Of a stretch of DNA of 64,000 nt, positions 43,331 to 56,718 are shown piece by piece. Position 1 is the stretch's first letter. Each line of letters starts with the position of its first letter. The notes beneath the pieces are model-generated. The model made no database searches. It was not told where the DNA came from and saw nothing but the letters and a program-made list of their open reading frames with translations. A program made the position numbers and the translations under genes. Origin of the DNA: Siphonodentalium dalli (taxonomy: Eukaryota > Mollusca > Scaphopoda > Gadilida > Siphonodentaliidae); NCBI GenBank assembly GCA_032622095.1, contig CP136069.1, positions 67,415,319 to 67,479,318 of the forward strand, in the 5' to 3' direction.

Positions 43331-44743
43331 ATGTTTAAAGTTCTCAATTCAGACACACACAGCGTGTGCTATTCATCGTGGAATGCACAGGGTCTTGTTA
43401 ATAAAGTAAAAGATCTTGAATTTACTGCCCTTTTAAATCGTTATGACTTTATTACTATAACTGAAACGTGGCACAACGATGCTGCATTGATACATGTATA
43501 GAACTATGTCGCGATACAAACAAGAATGCAAGAGGCGGCGTAGCCTTCTATTGTCGCTTGAAATATGAAAAGTTCATAAAACGTACTGAATACATTAACG
43601 ATGTGGCTTTATCAATAGAATTCGATGGTAAGATGTTCAATATTGACGAGAATATTTTATTTATATCCGTTTACATTCCACCAGAAAATTCTAGTTATTG
43701 GAAAACAAATGATAAGAAAGAACTTGTTTTCACTAAAATTGAAGAGTATATCGCTAGTTTGGAGCCTAATCAGTTAGTTATTATGGGGGTGATTTCAACG
43801 CACGCACAGGTGAACGACCGGACTATGTTGCGCAGGACGACGATTCTCATGTCACACATTCTGAAAACTATATTTTAGATACAGTTAGAGATAGATTAAG
43901 CTTAGATAAACATTGTAACGGTTTTGGAAAGCAGCTTCTATCGATGTGCCAATCGACCGGAATGCGAATATTGAATGGAAGAAAATTTTGTGATTTGCTT
44001 GAAAATTTCACGAGTTACCATTACAGTGGAACTAGCGTCGTTGATTACATACTTATTAAAGAGCGCTATTTGTCTGATATAAGCTATTTTTGTGTCAAAT
44101 CACCAAGCGAATATTCAGATCATTGCCAGCTGGCAATTCACATGAAATTCAGTACAAATAATCAGACTAAAAAGCGACTAAAATATAAATATAACGTGTG
44201 TTCAACACAGACGAAATGGTACAAAGAAAGTAGCCAAAGAGCAAAGCAATCTGTTTTTCAACCGCACGTGCGAAGTAAACTTATGAAGTTCCAAATGTCT
44301 CCGTACGGGCTGATCCCACAGATACGGAAATGGCGATTCGAGATTTAAATGAAATACTCCAGTTAATAAATAATGCATCAACAAAAGTATTTTCCCTTAA
44401 TAAACATAGGTGCAGACGGAAACGACTATGGTTTGATGATGAATGCAAAAAGCTTAAAAAAGAAATGGAAAATGTCATTGAGGAAATGAAAAGAAAACCA
44501 CATGATAGATCTCTGACATTGAATTTTTTCGCAGCAAAAAAAGCATATAAACGGGAGACAAAAAGAAAATCTCGCATTTTCCACCAAAATATTGTTGACG
44601 AGCTATCAAATCTCGAAACTAGTGACCCCTCTAAATATTGGAGAATCGTGAATAATATGCGACCGAAGAAGGAAAACTCTAATAATTTAGACCCGGATGA
44701 AACAATCGATTTTTTCGATAAACTGCTATGTCCAAAAATCTAA
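43331..44743 (+). pseudogene. ORF2 apurinic-type endonuclease domain, frameshifted
   Basis: Starts MFKVLNSDTHSVCYSSWNAQ with FITITETW (catalytic Glu). A break near 43,500 leads to KNARGGVAFYCR. At about 43,786 the GDFNAR motif is reached only by a frame change (GGDFNARTGERP), and a later frame has VVDYILIKER and EYSDHCQL (catalytic SDH). A 137-residue frame (44,330-44,743) then carries the linker to the RT. All endonuclease motifs are present but spread over at least three frames, so it is inactive. Confidence 0.82.
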
Positions 44744-46129
44744 TCAATTGAAAAGCAATTAAAATCCATGAAACAAAGTACCATTGTGACAAATTTCAAC
44801 AATGATGATATTACTAAAGGCGAAATATTAGATAACCTGTATCAACTTAAAAATAACAAAGCTAGTTGACCAGATAACATTTCAAATGAATTATTAAAAT
44901 CAGTAATTCCATTTATGTTGGACGAGGTCACAAAATTGTTCAACACAGTTTTACACTCAGGTCATTACCCTGTATGCTGGAGCGAGTCAACAATCAAAAC
45001 CCTATATAAGAAGGGCAATAGACATGACCCCAACAATTATAGACCTATTGCTTTAAGTAGTAATTTTGGTAAGTTATTCAACAAAGTTATAAACACACGA
45101 ATAAACTCTTATCTTGAAGCAAATGACTTAATTAGTGACAAGCAATTCGGATTTAGGAAAAATCGGAGTACAATTGATAGCGCTTTTATATTGCGAACTA
45201 TCGTTAATAGGTATAAAGAAAACAAAAAACCTATATATGCAGCTTTTGTTGATTTTCAGAAAGCATTTGATTCAGTTGATAGATCGTTGTTATTCGAAAA
45301 ATTGCAACGTGTTGGAATTAATGGTCATATATATGACACGTTATTTTCTCTTTACAAATCAAGCTACTATTCTGTTAAAACAACGGCGGGAATTGGTCCC
45401 CCTATATTGTCTACAATAGGTGTCCGTCAAGGCTTTTCTCTATCCCCTACATTGTTCAAGATTTTCATTGATGATATAGCTAATATTTTTGACGAAACAT
45501 GTGACCCCGTACACGTTCATGATCATAACCTCAATCATTTGCTTTTCGCAGACGATCTGGTGATGTTATCTGAATCACCGACAGGTTTACAATCGGGAAT
45601 TAAGAAGTTAGAGCAATACGCGGTTGACAATGGACTATCTGTTAATGTAAGCAAAACAAAATGTATGATCTTTCGTTCAAGGAAAACAAAACATGGTCAT
45701 GTATTTAATATTGATGATATGCCAATAGAAGTAGTGGATGAATATAAATATTTAGGACTAATTTTCACATCTAATGGAAAAATGAAAAAAACACAGGATA
45801 ATCTGAGCGCAAAAGCATCAAAAGCCATGTTCTTTTTAACAAATTTAACAAAAACAACACCGATGCTACCTATCGACATTAAATGCAAATTATTTGATAA
45901 ACAAATTAAGCCTATTTTATTGTATGGATGTGAGATATGGTCCACTGACCTTAATTTGCCGTTCAAAGATACCATACCATGTGAACAAACACATCTAAAG
46001 TTTTGTAAACGGGCTCTATGTTTGAATAGAAAGGCCTCAAATCACGCTTCTAGAGCAGAGTTAGGCCGTTTCCCTATCGCGAATGATGCCATTTTACAAC
46101 TCTTCAGGTACATGCTAAAACTATCATAA
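44744..46129 (+). pseudogene. ORF2 reverse transcriptase domain, nonsense-mutated
   Basis: Reads LYQLKNNKAS, then TGA at 44,867-44,869 where related enzymes have the Gly of KASGPDN, then PDNISNELLKSV. From 44,915 a 404-residue frame is intact: NNYRPIALSSNFGKLFNKV, FRKNRSTIDSAF, AAFVDFQKAFDSVDR (motif A Asp), IGVRQGFSLSPTLF, HLLFADDLVMLSES (FADD box) and EYKYLGLIFTSNGK. One base change probably created the stop. The catalytic residues remain. Confidence 0.88.
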
Positions 46130-46313
46130 GTAGATGACCATAATATCTTATCCGCATGCTACAAAGAATCTCTGAATTGTAAATTACCTTTAACATGGGT
46201 CACCCAATTGTCGCGTTATAACATTGTAATCAATAATGCAGGCCAACCATCAGGGCAGCATGAACAGATGTTGACTAAGACATTGAAATCAGAACACATG
46301 GAAGTATTTCGTA

Positions 46314-46769
46314 ATGATATATTCAATGACGATAGACCGACAGGGAAAAATAAACTACAAACCTATAGGATATTTAAAGATGAATACAAAATTGAGCCAT
46401 AATTATGTCATTCACACACGATCACAAATTGCTCGCGAAATGTTTTCTAGATTGCGCGTGAGCAACCACATATTGGCAATAGAAAAAGGGAGGCATAGAC
46501 AACCAGTAATACCATTAGAAAATCGGCTGTGTTCCATGTGTGACAAACGATGTGTCGAATCTGAAATGCATTTTATCATTGAATGTAACGCATACGATGA
46601 TTTAAGATCTAATTTATTCAGCGAAATTGAGAAACACGATATTGAATTCAATAATTTGAATGACGCAGATAAATTTGCACTGATTATGAGAAATGATAAT
46701 ATTAAATTAATTAACAAGGTTTGCAACATAGTCCGGCTATTCTTCCTTCGGCGGAATAATAAAACTTGA
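46314..46769 (+). pseudogene. ORF2 C-terminal Cys/His knuckle region
   Basis: Frame-shifted continuation of the RT protein: ARLEMFSRLRVSNHILAIEK-like region (the sequence reads REMFSRLRVSNHILAIEK), then a CSMCDKRC...EMHFIIEC knuckle of CCHC type. It ends with a stop after FFLRRNNKT. The knuckle is similar in plan to the one in the element at 20,260-22,315 but not in sequence. Confidence 0.75.
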
Positions 46770-46918
46770 AGAAATTGTTGAAGGAATGTTGATAAGAACT
46801 GTGTTTGTTATAATATTTTTGTTATGTATTGCTTATTTATTTATATGATATTCATCAGTATCTTGCAACTGCCCATTGAGGTGTTTTGCAATAAATTCTT
46901 GTATCTTGTATCTTGTAC

Positions 46919-48600
46919 GGTTGTGTACATGTAGTATGCATGCTACAAGTTCAAATTGTTCTTTGAAATATCATAAATAGAGCATGTCTTGTCGTTGACT
47001 ACGCGGGGATAGTGCCCAATTCGGCGAATATAGTTCACTCCGCTTAGCGTCGTGAACTATACCCACCCCACTGGGCTATATATACACGCGTATAGTCAAC
47101 TCCAAGCCATGCTCTATTTATTAATTAGAAAGAAGATGACCTATATAATTTCTAACTATTATAGGTAGGTTGTCAATATGAAATGACATTGAAAGGTCAC
47201 ATGAAGGTCGAATGAAGGTCAAGTCCCGAAAATGTATTTTTCGACAGACAATTCACTATATATCTAAACTTCTAAAGATATGATATGGTATTATTGCGAT
47301 GAATAAACATTGTTTGCTTCACTGCGCTGAAAGTTTCTATACCAGCTATTAGTCCTGGATATATTGGTCGACCAGAGTCGACCTTTTGCACGCCACTATA
47401 GAACTCAACTTCACCCCACTAATTGTCAAAATTGATGTCTCCTCTAATCTGTTTTCGGTTGTTAACAAGATAGTAAGTGTCCACATAGACTCCAGACAAG
47501 ATGGCGGCCATCGTGACGGCCATTTTACTTTATATGTACCAGATCTGTTTGATCACCATTACAGAAAATATAATATCACATGCGGTTTTATTTTCAACTC
47601 GATTCGTTATGCTAATATACCCCGCTTACAAAAAAATCCGACACCAAAATCCAATATGGCGACCAAGATGGCTGTCGAAATGTGAAAATTTGCAAAATTT
47701 TCGACATTTCACCAGATATCGTTTGTTCCTGGAAAAAACTTTGACATCTTGACGCGATTTTGTTTATACATTTATCTTATAGAGTCATTTATGCACATAA
47801 TGAGATAATACTATGCATACATGGCCCGATATTTCTTCTCAATATCAGCTCGATATCACGCTTTTCCAAATGCCGATATAATCCGTTCAACGCCAATACC
47901 GTAATATCTGCATCGAATTCGAATAAGTAGGCGTTATTGTTATTATATCTCCACCCATGTATATATACGTGTTGGAAATACACGGGCTAGGATTCCTCTT
48001 ATACTTGAGTTGAGGAATATTCACCCAACTATAAAATGGCGGCCAAAATGGCGATCAGAAATGGAAAATTCACAGAAAATCACCGATTTTCACATCAGTG
48101 AGCGTTGTTATCATGACAACTCCATCCACGCTTACTGTTGTGAGTTGGTAGTACTGAGGCGATGTATCTGCCTTTTATCTCATCCAATAAAACGTCCCCC
48201 AAACCCAAGATGGCACCCAAAATGACACATAGTTTTAAAGAAAAGTCACGGAAAATCACTCATATTCTCATCATTGGGAGCTAATGCCGCACTATTGTCA
48301 TGACAACTCCACCCATGCTTACAGTTGAGTTGGGAATACTGAGGTGAAGTAATTATATTATATCCCCTCCAAGAAATAACTTCCCAATTACGAGATGGAT
48401 GCTAAACTGGTCACCGAAATTTGAAAACACGTTGATATACCTTTACTTTCTTACAATTGGCGCTATTGACGTGAATTCCACACATATTTACTTGTGAGTA
48501 GGGAACATTGATATGAAGTATTCATTTGAGTTGGGTAATTGAAACTCACGACAAGATGGCGGCCAAAATGGTGGCCAGAAATTGAAACAGTCTTTAACAG
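46919..48600. repeat. Region of diverged AAGATGGCGGCC-type repeats
   Basis: Four loosely similar units (about 47,490-47,760, 48,000-48,180, 48,200-48,370 and 48,390-48,560) share AAGATGGC(GGC)CAAAATGGC, GAAATTTGAAAA, CATGACAACTCCACCCA and GAGTTGGGAATACTGAGG. A 46,974-47,110 stretch has an inverted pair around TAGAGCATGTCTTG / GCCATGCTCTATTTA. No gene is supported. Confidence 0.6.
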
Positions 48601-49199
48601 TTTCTTTGTGTTTGCAGTATGTAGGATGGTATGATGACCAAATTATTGGCGGAATTGAAGCCACCCTCGAGAAAATGGATACAGCCGATACTAAGTTTGG
48701 TGAGGCTTATATTCAGTTCTAAATATAACAGTATACAATTACATGACATAGTATGAGTCACGAATCTATGACCTATATTGCAAACTGGTGATATATGTTA
48801 TACTCTTCTTATATTGTAATTGTTGAAAACATAATTATTGCATTAAATGACCAATAAACAATCAATCAATCACTCAAAACTGTCAAACGGTAAGAATACA
48901 CAGTCCATGCTGACAACCATGATAAACCAACCGACGGTTGGCACCGATTGGGGTTCCCGTAGCGATAGTTAACAAAAAGAACAAATAAAAATTTAACAAA
49001 TATACCTTCTGTGATATTACTTCTCCACCATATTGGATTTTCTACACCGTATGCTACGCCGATTTGCTCCACTGTGAGAGTATTAATCTGATATATAAGA
49101 TTAAGTAATCTGATATATGAGAATACTAATCTGATATATCATAATACTAAACTGATATATCATATTAATAATAGAAGAGAATGTATCGGTTCTACGCCG
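48601..49199. other. Intergenic stretch
   Basis: Contains a probable non-LTR tail (CAATAAACAATCAATCAATCA at 48,853-48,873) and a short tandem of CTGATATAT words at 49,088-49,165. It is immediately downstream of the terminal TSP1 exon, so part may be 3' UTR. No clear polyadenylation signal was found close to the stop. Confidence 0.5.
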
Positions 49200-49390
49200 T
49201 CATAGAAAGATGATCCCATCAGTGGTATCATGCAGTTGTTTCTGTGATGCGTCGTCTGAGTCACAGCGTATTGTGTTTTTCAGGACGCTTTGCTTGATGT
49301 TGTCCATATTTTCGAATTTGTTTGTACATCGACATGGTGTCCTGCAGTTTGAAATGTCCACCATGCAAACATCACGTGTAAGCACATTTA
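49200..49390 (-). CDS. TSP1 gene, terminal Cys-rich exon, right copy
   Basis: The acceptor CTCTCAG is followed by two bases that complete a Leu codon with the previous exon (phase 1). The open frame then encodes NVLTRDVCMVDISNC, RTPCRCTNKFENMDN, IRCDSDDASQKQLH and DTTDGIIFL before TGA at 49,202-49,200. There are five Cys (V-C-M, SNC, TPC, RC, IRC). No named domain is recognised. Phase match, strand and position make it the best candidate for the C-terminus of the right TSP1 gene. The left gene's equivalent lies outside the window. Confidence 0.6.
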
Positions 49391-49640
49391 CTGAGAGCCT
49401 GCATCTTCAAGACACCAATCGGTTAATATTTTCGTTGTGCAGAAAGGCACCACAAACGCTATAATACCATTACAATAATGGGAGAATCCATTTTGTAAAG
49501 AAAGGGATGAAAAACCATACCAGGAATTTTGAGAACAACAAGTTATTAATTTTTTAATTTTTTTTTTAATGTATAAGATTCAGCAAATACATGTATCCTT
49601 CATCATATCCCTGCTTAAGCCTTGAAATAGTGTGTCTCAT

Positions 49641-49700
49641 TTTGAAATGTCCACCATGCAAACATCACGTGTAAGCACATTTACTGAGAGCCTGCATCTT
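49641..49700 (+). repeat. 60-bp copy of terminal-exon edge inserted in a hairpin
   Basis: Exact copy of 49,348-49,407 displaced by 293 bp. It covers the splice acceptor and first 43 bases of the terminal exon. It replaces the 5' arm of a GAATGAGG hairpin: the usual outer flank ends at 49,640 and the hairpin resumes with AGTTTAGTGACGCTATCCC. Confidence 0.85.
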
Positions 49701-50640
49701 AGTTTAGTGACGCTATCCCACATGCTGGACTAGCATCACCAAAGTACCCCAGTTTAAGTTGGTGATGTTCACCCATTAGTCACCTCGATTATGCATTTTA
49801 TCTTCTGCAAAATTTGGGATATAAAAACTGACTAGAAGGGGAAAAGTAACTAAACACAACATTAATTTGAAATACTCTAGATACTTCCCAGAAGTTGAGG
49901 CCCAAGAAGAACGAGGTCCCCAGAAGGTGAATTCAGTGATGTTAGCCCGCTGTGCGGTTTAGCATCACTAAGTTCACCCTCTGTGGACCTCATTATGCAA
50001 ATGACAGACACACTATTTCAAGGCTTGTCACTGTTCATATACACCTAATATATGATGTAAGTTATGTGTATGTATATAGTGTGGGTATCTAAAACACACC
50101 TGTGTACATAGGATCTCATTGTTAATACCATTCAGAATGTACAAAATTTATCATAAAAATACTCCATAATGTGCTATAAATAAACCATACAATTTACTCA
50201 AGATTCTTTTGTCAACGGGTTCAAAATTCCATATTCATATTCTCAATATTTGTTCAAACTAAATCAACAATATTCAAAATATTGATCTAGTGTAAAGAAT
50301 GTAAACAGACGACAAGCCGGAAGTCAAAAGTCATGTTTGCGCAACAATAATACATTTGAGTACATCTGGACTATTTCATGTTATACAATGACCGTTGTAT
50401 TTGATTACTATAGAATGCGTTTAATGAATGGAATAAGGGTCGGATTCTGTAATAAAGGGGGTGACATGGTAAGTGAATCCAAACAAATATTTTTGTTTCT
50501 GAAAAATTATAAATTTTGCAGTAAATAATTTCAAGTTGCCTATTCTTATGGTAAACTTGTGATTCTGGTCAGGTTAAGTTATGGCCCCTGATGCTTCATT
50601 TTTCAGAGGAATTCTCACACGCAATATTCCACATATATGG

Positions 50641-51288
50641 TATCTGTTCTGAACTGAATGAATTTATTCATCAAAGTAATTATCAAATCAAATCACACCA
50701 AATCAAATTACCACATAAACCAGCATAAACTGTCATTAAAACTCGGGTATAACAATACTCATATCGTCAGTGGGATTTTAATATGTCATTTCTGGTAACA
50801 GTATAAGTTTAGGAGTGATGTCGCAAAATGAGGAAATGCAAACAAAATTATTATTTATTAATCAGATTTTATTCAAAGAACCAACGGATGTCGACTGTTA
50901 GTGGTCATTCACTGCTATCACGTGATGAAACAATAAGATTTGAAAAGCTGACAACGAAAGCGGTCGTTATACATGTATAGTGAAAAGCACATTTCTGAAA
51001 GGCCTCAAAAGCTGACTGACTGAGCCTTGAAATAGTGTCTGTCATTTGCAGATTGAGGACACCAGAGGGTGAATTTAGTAACGCTATCTTGCACGGTGGG
51101 CTAGCGTCACCAAATTCACCATCTGGGAACCTCATTCTGTTGAGGCCTCGACTGCTATGGGAGACCTAGGATGACCCAGTTGAAGTTGTTGATGTTCACC
51201 CATTAGTCACCTCAATTATGCATTTTATATTTTGCAAATTATGTGTTATAGAAATTGAACACAAGGGAAAATGCTAATTTGAGACTAT
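50641..51288. other. ~650-bp segment absent from left copy
   Basis: The left copy joins the equivalents of 50,640 and 51,289 at about position 440, within a TATAT run. The segment carries the hairpin at 51,051-51,138 and the GTCACCTC...GCATTTTAT linker. It is most simply an AT-rich-microhomology deletion in the left copy. Confidence 0.75.
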
Positions 51289-52043
51289 ATATACTTCCCA
51301 GAAGATGAGGCCTAAGCAGAATGAGGTCCCCAGAGGGTGAATTTAGTTATGCTAGCCCGATATGCACGGTAGTGTCACTATATTCACCCTCTGTGGATCT
51401 CATCCTGCAAATGACAGATACACTATATCAAGGCCTTTTGACAATGAGTTTATGACCTCATTAGGCCAGACCAATTTTATTTTGCTTGATTTACAAATAT
51501 TTTGGAAAAAAATCTGTAGATAGACAGGTCAGGCATATCCTGAACTCGACTATATGTAGTTACATTTAGCTATAATAGTTAGATGTGGATATTATTCTTT
51601 TATAAATTTGATATAAGAGGGATATTCCAAAATAACACTTCACAAAAATCAAAATCAGTGTCGCACTAATTCGGTATCATTTAAATATGTTTGTTTTTGT
51701 GACGATTTAAGATATTCCGATCCACACGAATGATTAATCATGACCGCACATGACATGGAACTCAATTGGCATTCAATTAGTCTTAATAATTGTTACAAAG
51801 GAGCGATTGAGTCATCATATTATCCGGCCAAACGGACACTTTTTATCAAGGCCAACAAGTCAAATTTTATTCCTGAAGCTATAAAGCTTTCCATAGACAT
51901 AAAAAAAACATTTGCCTACCCCTGCGGTACAACAAAGTAAATTTTCCATTTTCTATCGCATGAACTAAGAGTCAATACTCATGAAACTGTATAATATGAG
52001 TTTTTAAGAGAATAAACTAATCGAATTGAGTAGTACAGGTGAC

Positions 52044-52192
52044 TAGTCCAACAAATTAGACAATTCGGGTTAAGATATATTTTCATATTTGGACATTTAC
52101 GATTATCTTAACCCTTAATGAGGGATTAAGGCCACATAAATGTCCAAATATTAAAATAGGTCTTAATCCAAATCGTCTAATTTGTTGGACTA
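52044..52192. mobile_element. 149-bp MITE with 9-bp target duplication, right copy
   Basis: Same insertion as 1,194-1,342, with the same ACAGGTGAC target duplication. It therefore predates the duplication of the block. Confidence 0.85.
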
Positions 52193-54902
52193 ACAGGTGA
52201 CCAGCTGAGTACTGTCCACAAATCCATTGGGACACATGTCTCCCCCGTTAGTCGGCAATGGATTAACACAGAGCCTGTAAGATCCAATTTTGTTATTTAG
52301 ACATAGGTCTAAATTGATCACGTCAGAATATCCGCCGTTTATAGCTGAAAATAAACAAGAAAATCATGATTATAAATATAATCAATTTTATGCTTGAGTA
52401 ATTGCCGGGCATGTCACTTAAATAGAGGCAAAAAATAAAAATAAAAATGTGTTTAAGTCAAAATATAAAGATATAAATTGAGCTATTTCTTCACATAAAC
52501 CTGTATAAATAATAAATAGTAATCTAGGAGCGTCTGATCGGATTGAGTACCTTTAAAATAGAGGTTAAAAATAAAATAAAAATGTGCATCAACAACCACC
52601 AAAACAAAGAATTTTAAAGATTTGTTTAATATGATTACAGTTTAAGTCAACATATAAAAATATTAATTGAGTTATTTCTTCACATAAACCTGTATAAATA
52701 ATTAAAACTATGGTGAAAGCAAATAAAAAGTCTCCAGCTGCAATCAACTATTTTCAGAATGAGGTCACCAGAGGGTGAATTTAGTGATGCTATCATGCAG
52801 ACCTAGCTAGCATCAACAAATTCACCCTTCGGGGAACCTCACTCTGCTTAGGGCTCAACTGATAATCGGAGACCTGCGATCAGATTGAGGCTCCCCAGAT
52901 CCAGTTTAAGTTGGTGATGTTCACCCACTAGTCACCTCGATTATGCATTTTATCTTCTGCAAATTAGTGGAAAAGTAACTAAAACCATTGTTAATTTGAG
53001 ACTATATATACTTCCCAGAAGTTGATGCCTAAGAAGAATCAGGTTCCCAGAGGGTGAATTTGGTTATGCTAGCCCGCTGTATGGGATAGCCCCACTAAAT
53101 TCACCCTTAGGGGACCTTATTCTACGAATGTCAGACACACTATATCCAGGTTTGACTGAGACCACATGCTTCACATTTTAATCAACATAAACATAAACCA
53201 ATTAATTAAAAAGTTCAATTTTTTAAACAATATTTGCTTATTTTATTTTAGTTCAGTTTCTCTTTATCACAAAATTGGCCGACAACACATTGCATAATGG
53301 CGAGGTGCCCAATAGGTGCACATCACAATCTTCACCAACTGGGAATTTAAATATGAGTCTAGGTCTCCCATAGCAGATGAGGCCATACAGAATGAGGTCC
53401 CCAGAGGATGAATTTGCCGCTGTGCGGGGTAGCGTCACTAAATTCACAATCTGGGGACATCATTCAAATATTCTCAAGCCTGAATGGCACAGCGAGCTAG
53501 CGTCACTAAATTCACCCTCTGGGGACCTCATTCTGCTCAGGCTTCATCTTCTGGGAAGTATCTATCTATAGGGTAAAATTAACATTGTTTTTGGTTACAT
53601 TTTCCCTTCTGTTCAGTTTCTTTTCCCCTAATTTTCAGAAGATAAATTGCATAAACGAGGTGATTAATGGGTGAAGATCACCAACATCAACTGTGGAACT
53701 TCAATCTGATCCTAGGTCTCCCATAGCAGTTGATGCCTATGCAGAATGAGGTTACCAGAGAGTGAATTTAGTGATGGTATAGCCAGCCGTGCGGATAGCG
53801 TCACTAAATTCACCCTCTGGGGACCTCATTCTATAAATGACAGACACACACACTATTCAAGGCTTTCTTGTGATACACAACGCAACGGATTTGTCTAAAC
53901 ACTCATTTATTTTTGTTCTAATTTGTATCAGATTTGTTCAACAAGTTAAGATGGAGGTCAAGTGAACTTTAATGTTGTACCAGCGCAGCTCCCGTCACGA
54001 AAGGGTTAATGTGTCTTCTGCGCAATATAGTTTACAATAATGCAAAGATATCATGAGCATCAAGAAATACAGTAGCAAAAGGATGCAGCTCATTTTCGTA
54101 AAATATGCTGATGGAGGTGAATCACAAAATTAATGGTGTTTACTCTTTATAATGTGCTTCCGATCATTCATTGTTGGCAAACTTCGTGCGGTGACTGAAA
54201 CATGCGATTTAAATTGTATCATTCTGCAGTTCTGATCTCCTTGACCTATGACAGTATACAGAACGGAGACTGGCGAGGTTTTCACTTTGTGTGTAATACC
54301 GGAGTCCCGATTGGCTTACGTCATTCTTATAAAGATTGCCAGTGGGCGGTCTATCTTATTGATAATTTGCGACAGTGTTATATGTATGTTCGATCGTTTC
54401 TTAGTATCGCAAAGTTTCTTAGAACAGGAGCAGTTTGTACTATATAGTCTATAGAAAATGCACCTGATTTAGAATATTCGATAAAATTTGAATCAGGGAA
54501 GCCGATTTCTAATCGAATTAGACAAAAGATTTTGCGAATCGCATCAAATCGAGTCGATTTTCACGTCCCTAGTGAATTTACTGACGCTACCACGCACAGT
54601 GGGCTAGTGTCACCAAATTCATCATCTGGGGACCGATTATTCTGCATGGCCTCTATACTCCATAAATATTTAGATAAATAACTTAATTGGTCATTTGTTG
54701 AAACTTATTATCTGAACATTTCTCACCAAAGAATATGAATCCTTCTGCACTAAGTTGTATTATCTATTCGTCATACTGTCATCTGCTCATTTTTCCTGAA
54801 CACCTCCAGATCAATAATAGACCATTCCAATGTAGACTTTGTTAACTGAGTGGGATAATCCATTTAGTATAGAACTGGTTAAACAGGTTAAATTGTACTC
54901 AC

Positions 54903-55058
54903 GAGAGGGCCCGGAATCTTGGCAAGGTTGAGTTTCCATCTGACGATAGCCACCGCTGCAACTGTCGTGCATGCAATATCTGTACCGACGAATAAGGTCA
55001 TCCTCACAATCAGAGAATTCTGTCCAGTTCCCATACTCTGGTCCAGATGGAATAGAGA
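54903..55058 (-). CDS. TSP1 gene, third TSP1-like module, right copy
   Basis: Identical in coding sequence to the exon at 5,875-6,030, with the same phase 1 boundaries. It is followed on the minus strand by the terminal exon at 49,200-49,390, across an intron of about 5.5 kb that contains the hairpin cluster. Confidence 0.82.
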
Positions 55059-56718
55059 CTAAGTAAATAATAATAATGTATTTTATATAGCTATTCAAAT
55101 TTGAAATCCAAGATGGCCTGTGCCGGCCATGTTTTTCAACAAATTTAGGTCAAAATATGAGGCTCCCATCTAGCGGTCACCCCGAAGATCCATATGAAGA
55201 TTGGTGATGATCGGATGAGGGATGTGGTTTGTAGGGTGTGTCAAAGGATTTAGTCATGCAAAGAGTAATGTCCAAGATGGCTGCCACGGCCATATTTTTC
55301 ATCGAAACTCGTTCAAATTCTATAGCTCCCATCTACAGGTGATCACAATCGTGCCTGCACAATTAAAAAATTATCCGGCCATAATTACGGGCTGTAGGGT
55401 GTGCCGATGGATTCAAATTTGAAATCCAAGATGGCTGATGGCGGACATGTTTTTCATCGAAATTCAGAAAAAATGATAGCTCCTATCTATAGGTCATCCT
55501 GAAGCTGCATATGAAGTTTGGTGGAGATCGGATAAGGGATGCGCCCTGTAGGCCGTGCCGAAGGAAATTGTTGACTCACATATGCATGACAGATGCCAAC
55601 CCATGGCAAAAGCCTGAACTTTATGTAGTAAAGATGAGCTAAAATTGTAAGACCATCGGCTTGCGGGTGTTAACAGTTTAAACACATATGTCTGCAAATA
55701 GTGTGTTTGTCATTTGCAGAATGAGGTCACCAGAGGGTGAATTTAGTGATGCTATCCCAAACAATGGGCTAGCATCACCAAATTCACACTCTGAGGCCTC
55801 GTCTTCTGTGAAGTACCTATAGTATAGTTTCAAATGTACATTGTTTTTAGTTACTTTTTCCCTTCTGGGAAGTTTATATATCCTCTAATTTGCAGAAGAT
55901 AAATAAATTGCATAATCTCGGTGACTCATGGATGAACATCACTTAACTTCAACTGGCGAACTTCAATTTGATCCTACGTCTCCCATAGTAGTTAATGCCT
56001 GAGAAGAATTAGGTTCCCAGAGGGTGAATTTGTTGATGCTAGCCCGCCGTGCGGGATATATAAGCGTCACTAAATTCCCCCTCTGGGGTCCTTATTCTGC
56101 AAATGTCAGACACTATATCCAGGCTGGATTGCATGTTGTAGGCCAATCCAAGAATATAAGTTAGTCATGCAATGTCCAGTCGTCGGATGGGTTTCATTGT
56201 TCTAGTCTTTTAAAGATTATATATTTAAACACATTTTTAAAGATGCATGGTCTATCCCTCCGGGCCACAATTACAACAACAACATAATTATTATAAATCC
56301 CAATTTCAAGATTACAAATAGCTATTTTGTGAATCAAATGCAGATGAAACTGAGGACTGTGTATATGTTATTTGTCAATATGGCATAATAAAGGTTTATC
56401 TTGATCGTAAGATCATTGTAAATCTATAGAATTTGCCGTAATAGAGGCTAATAACATGATAGAGTATAGTCCTTCTTGATACGCTTTTTTATATGCTTTG
56501 AATTTTGTTGTGCAGATTTCTGTTCTAAAAATACCCAATAAGAAATTCCAAATAAAATAATTGACAGAGACGTTTTAGGACATATGTCCTTGATTCATAT
56601 CTATTATTTTATATAAAACTTTTTGGGAAGTGGAATTGTCCCTACGGTAGCTATTATCCCCAAGGTACAATAGGTAAAAGTTTATGCTTCAAACGACCAT
56701 GTGCCTCAATTAACTTAC

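Larger units (their letters stand above)
43323..46918 (+). mobile_element. Second non-LTR retrotransposon, 3' part with ORF2
   Basis: Carries endonuclease, reverse transcriptase and a C-terminal Cys/His knuckle in several broken frames. A 150-bp 3' UTR ends in a heptamer tail (CTTGTATCTTGTATCTTGTA), a typical non-LTR 3' microsatellite. With 33,560-36,055 it gives an element of about 6 kb. Confidence 0.85.
49909..53831. repeat. Cluster of ~90-bp hairpin elements, right copy
   Basis: Palindromes at 49,909-49,996, 51,051-51,138 (right-only), 51,319-51,407, 52,757-52,846, about 53,036-53,125, 53,390-53,466 and 53,744-53,831. The copy at 53,036 keeps a 3' arm (CCCTTAGGGGACCTTATTC) that has decayed in its left counterpart at 2,186-2,272. 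Further right copies are at 55,719-55,806, 56,006-56,099 and 60,434-60,529. Confidence 0.9.
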
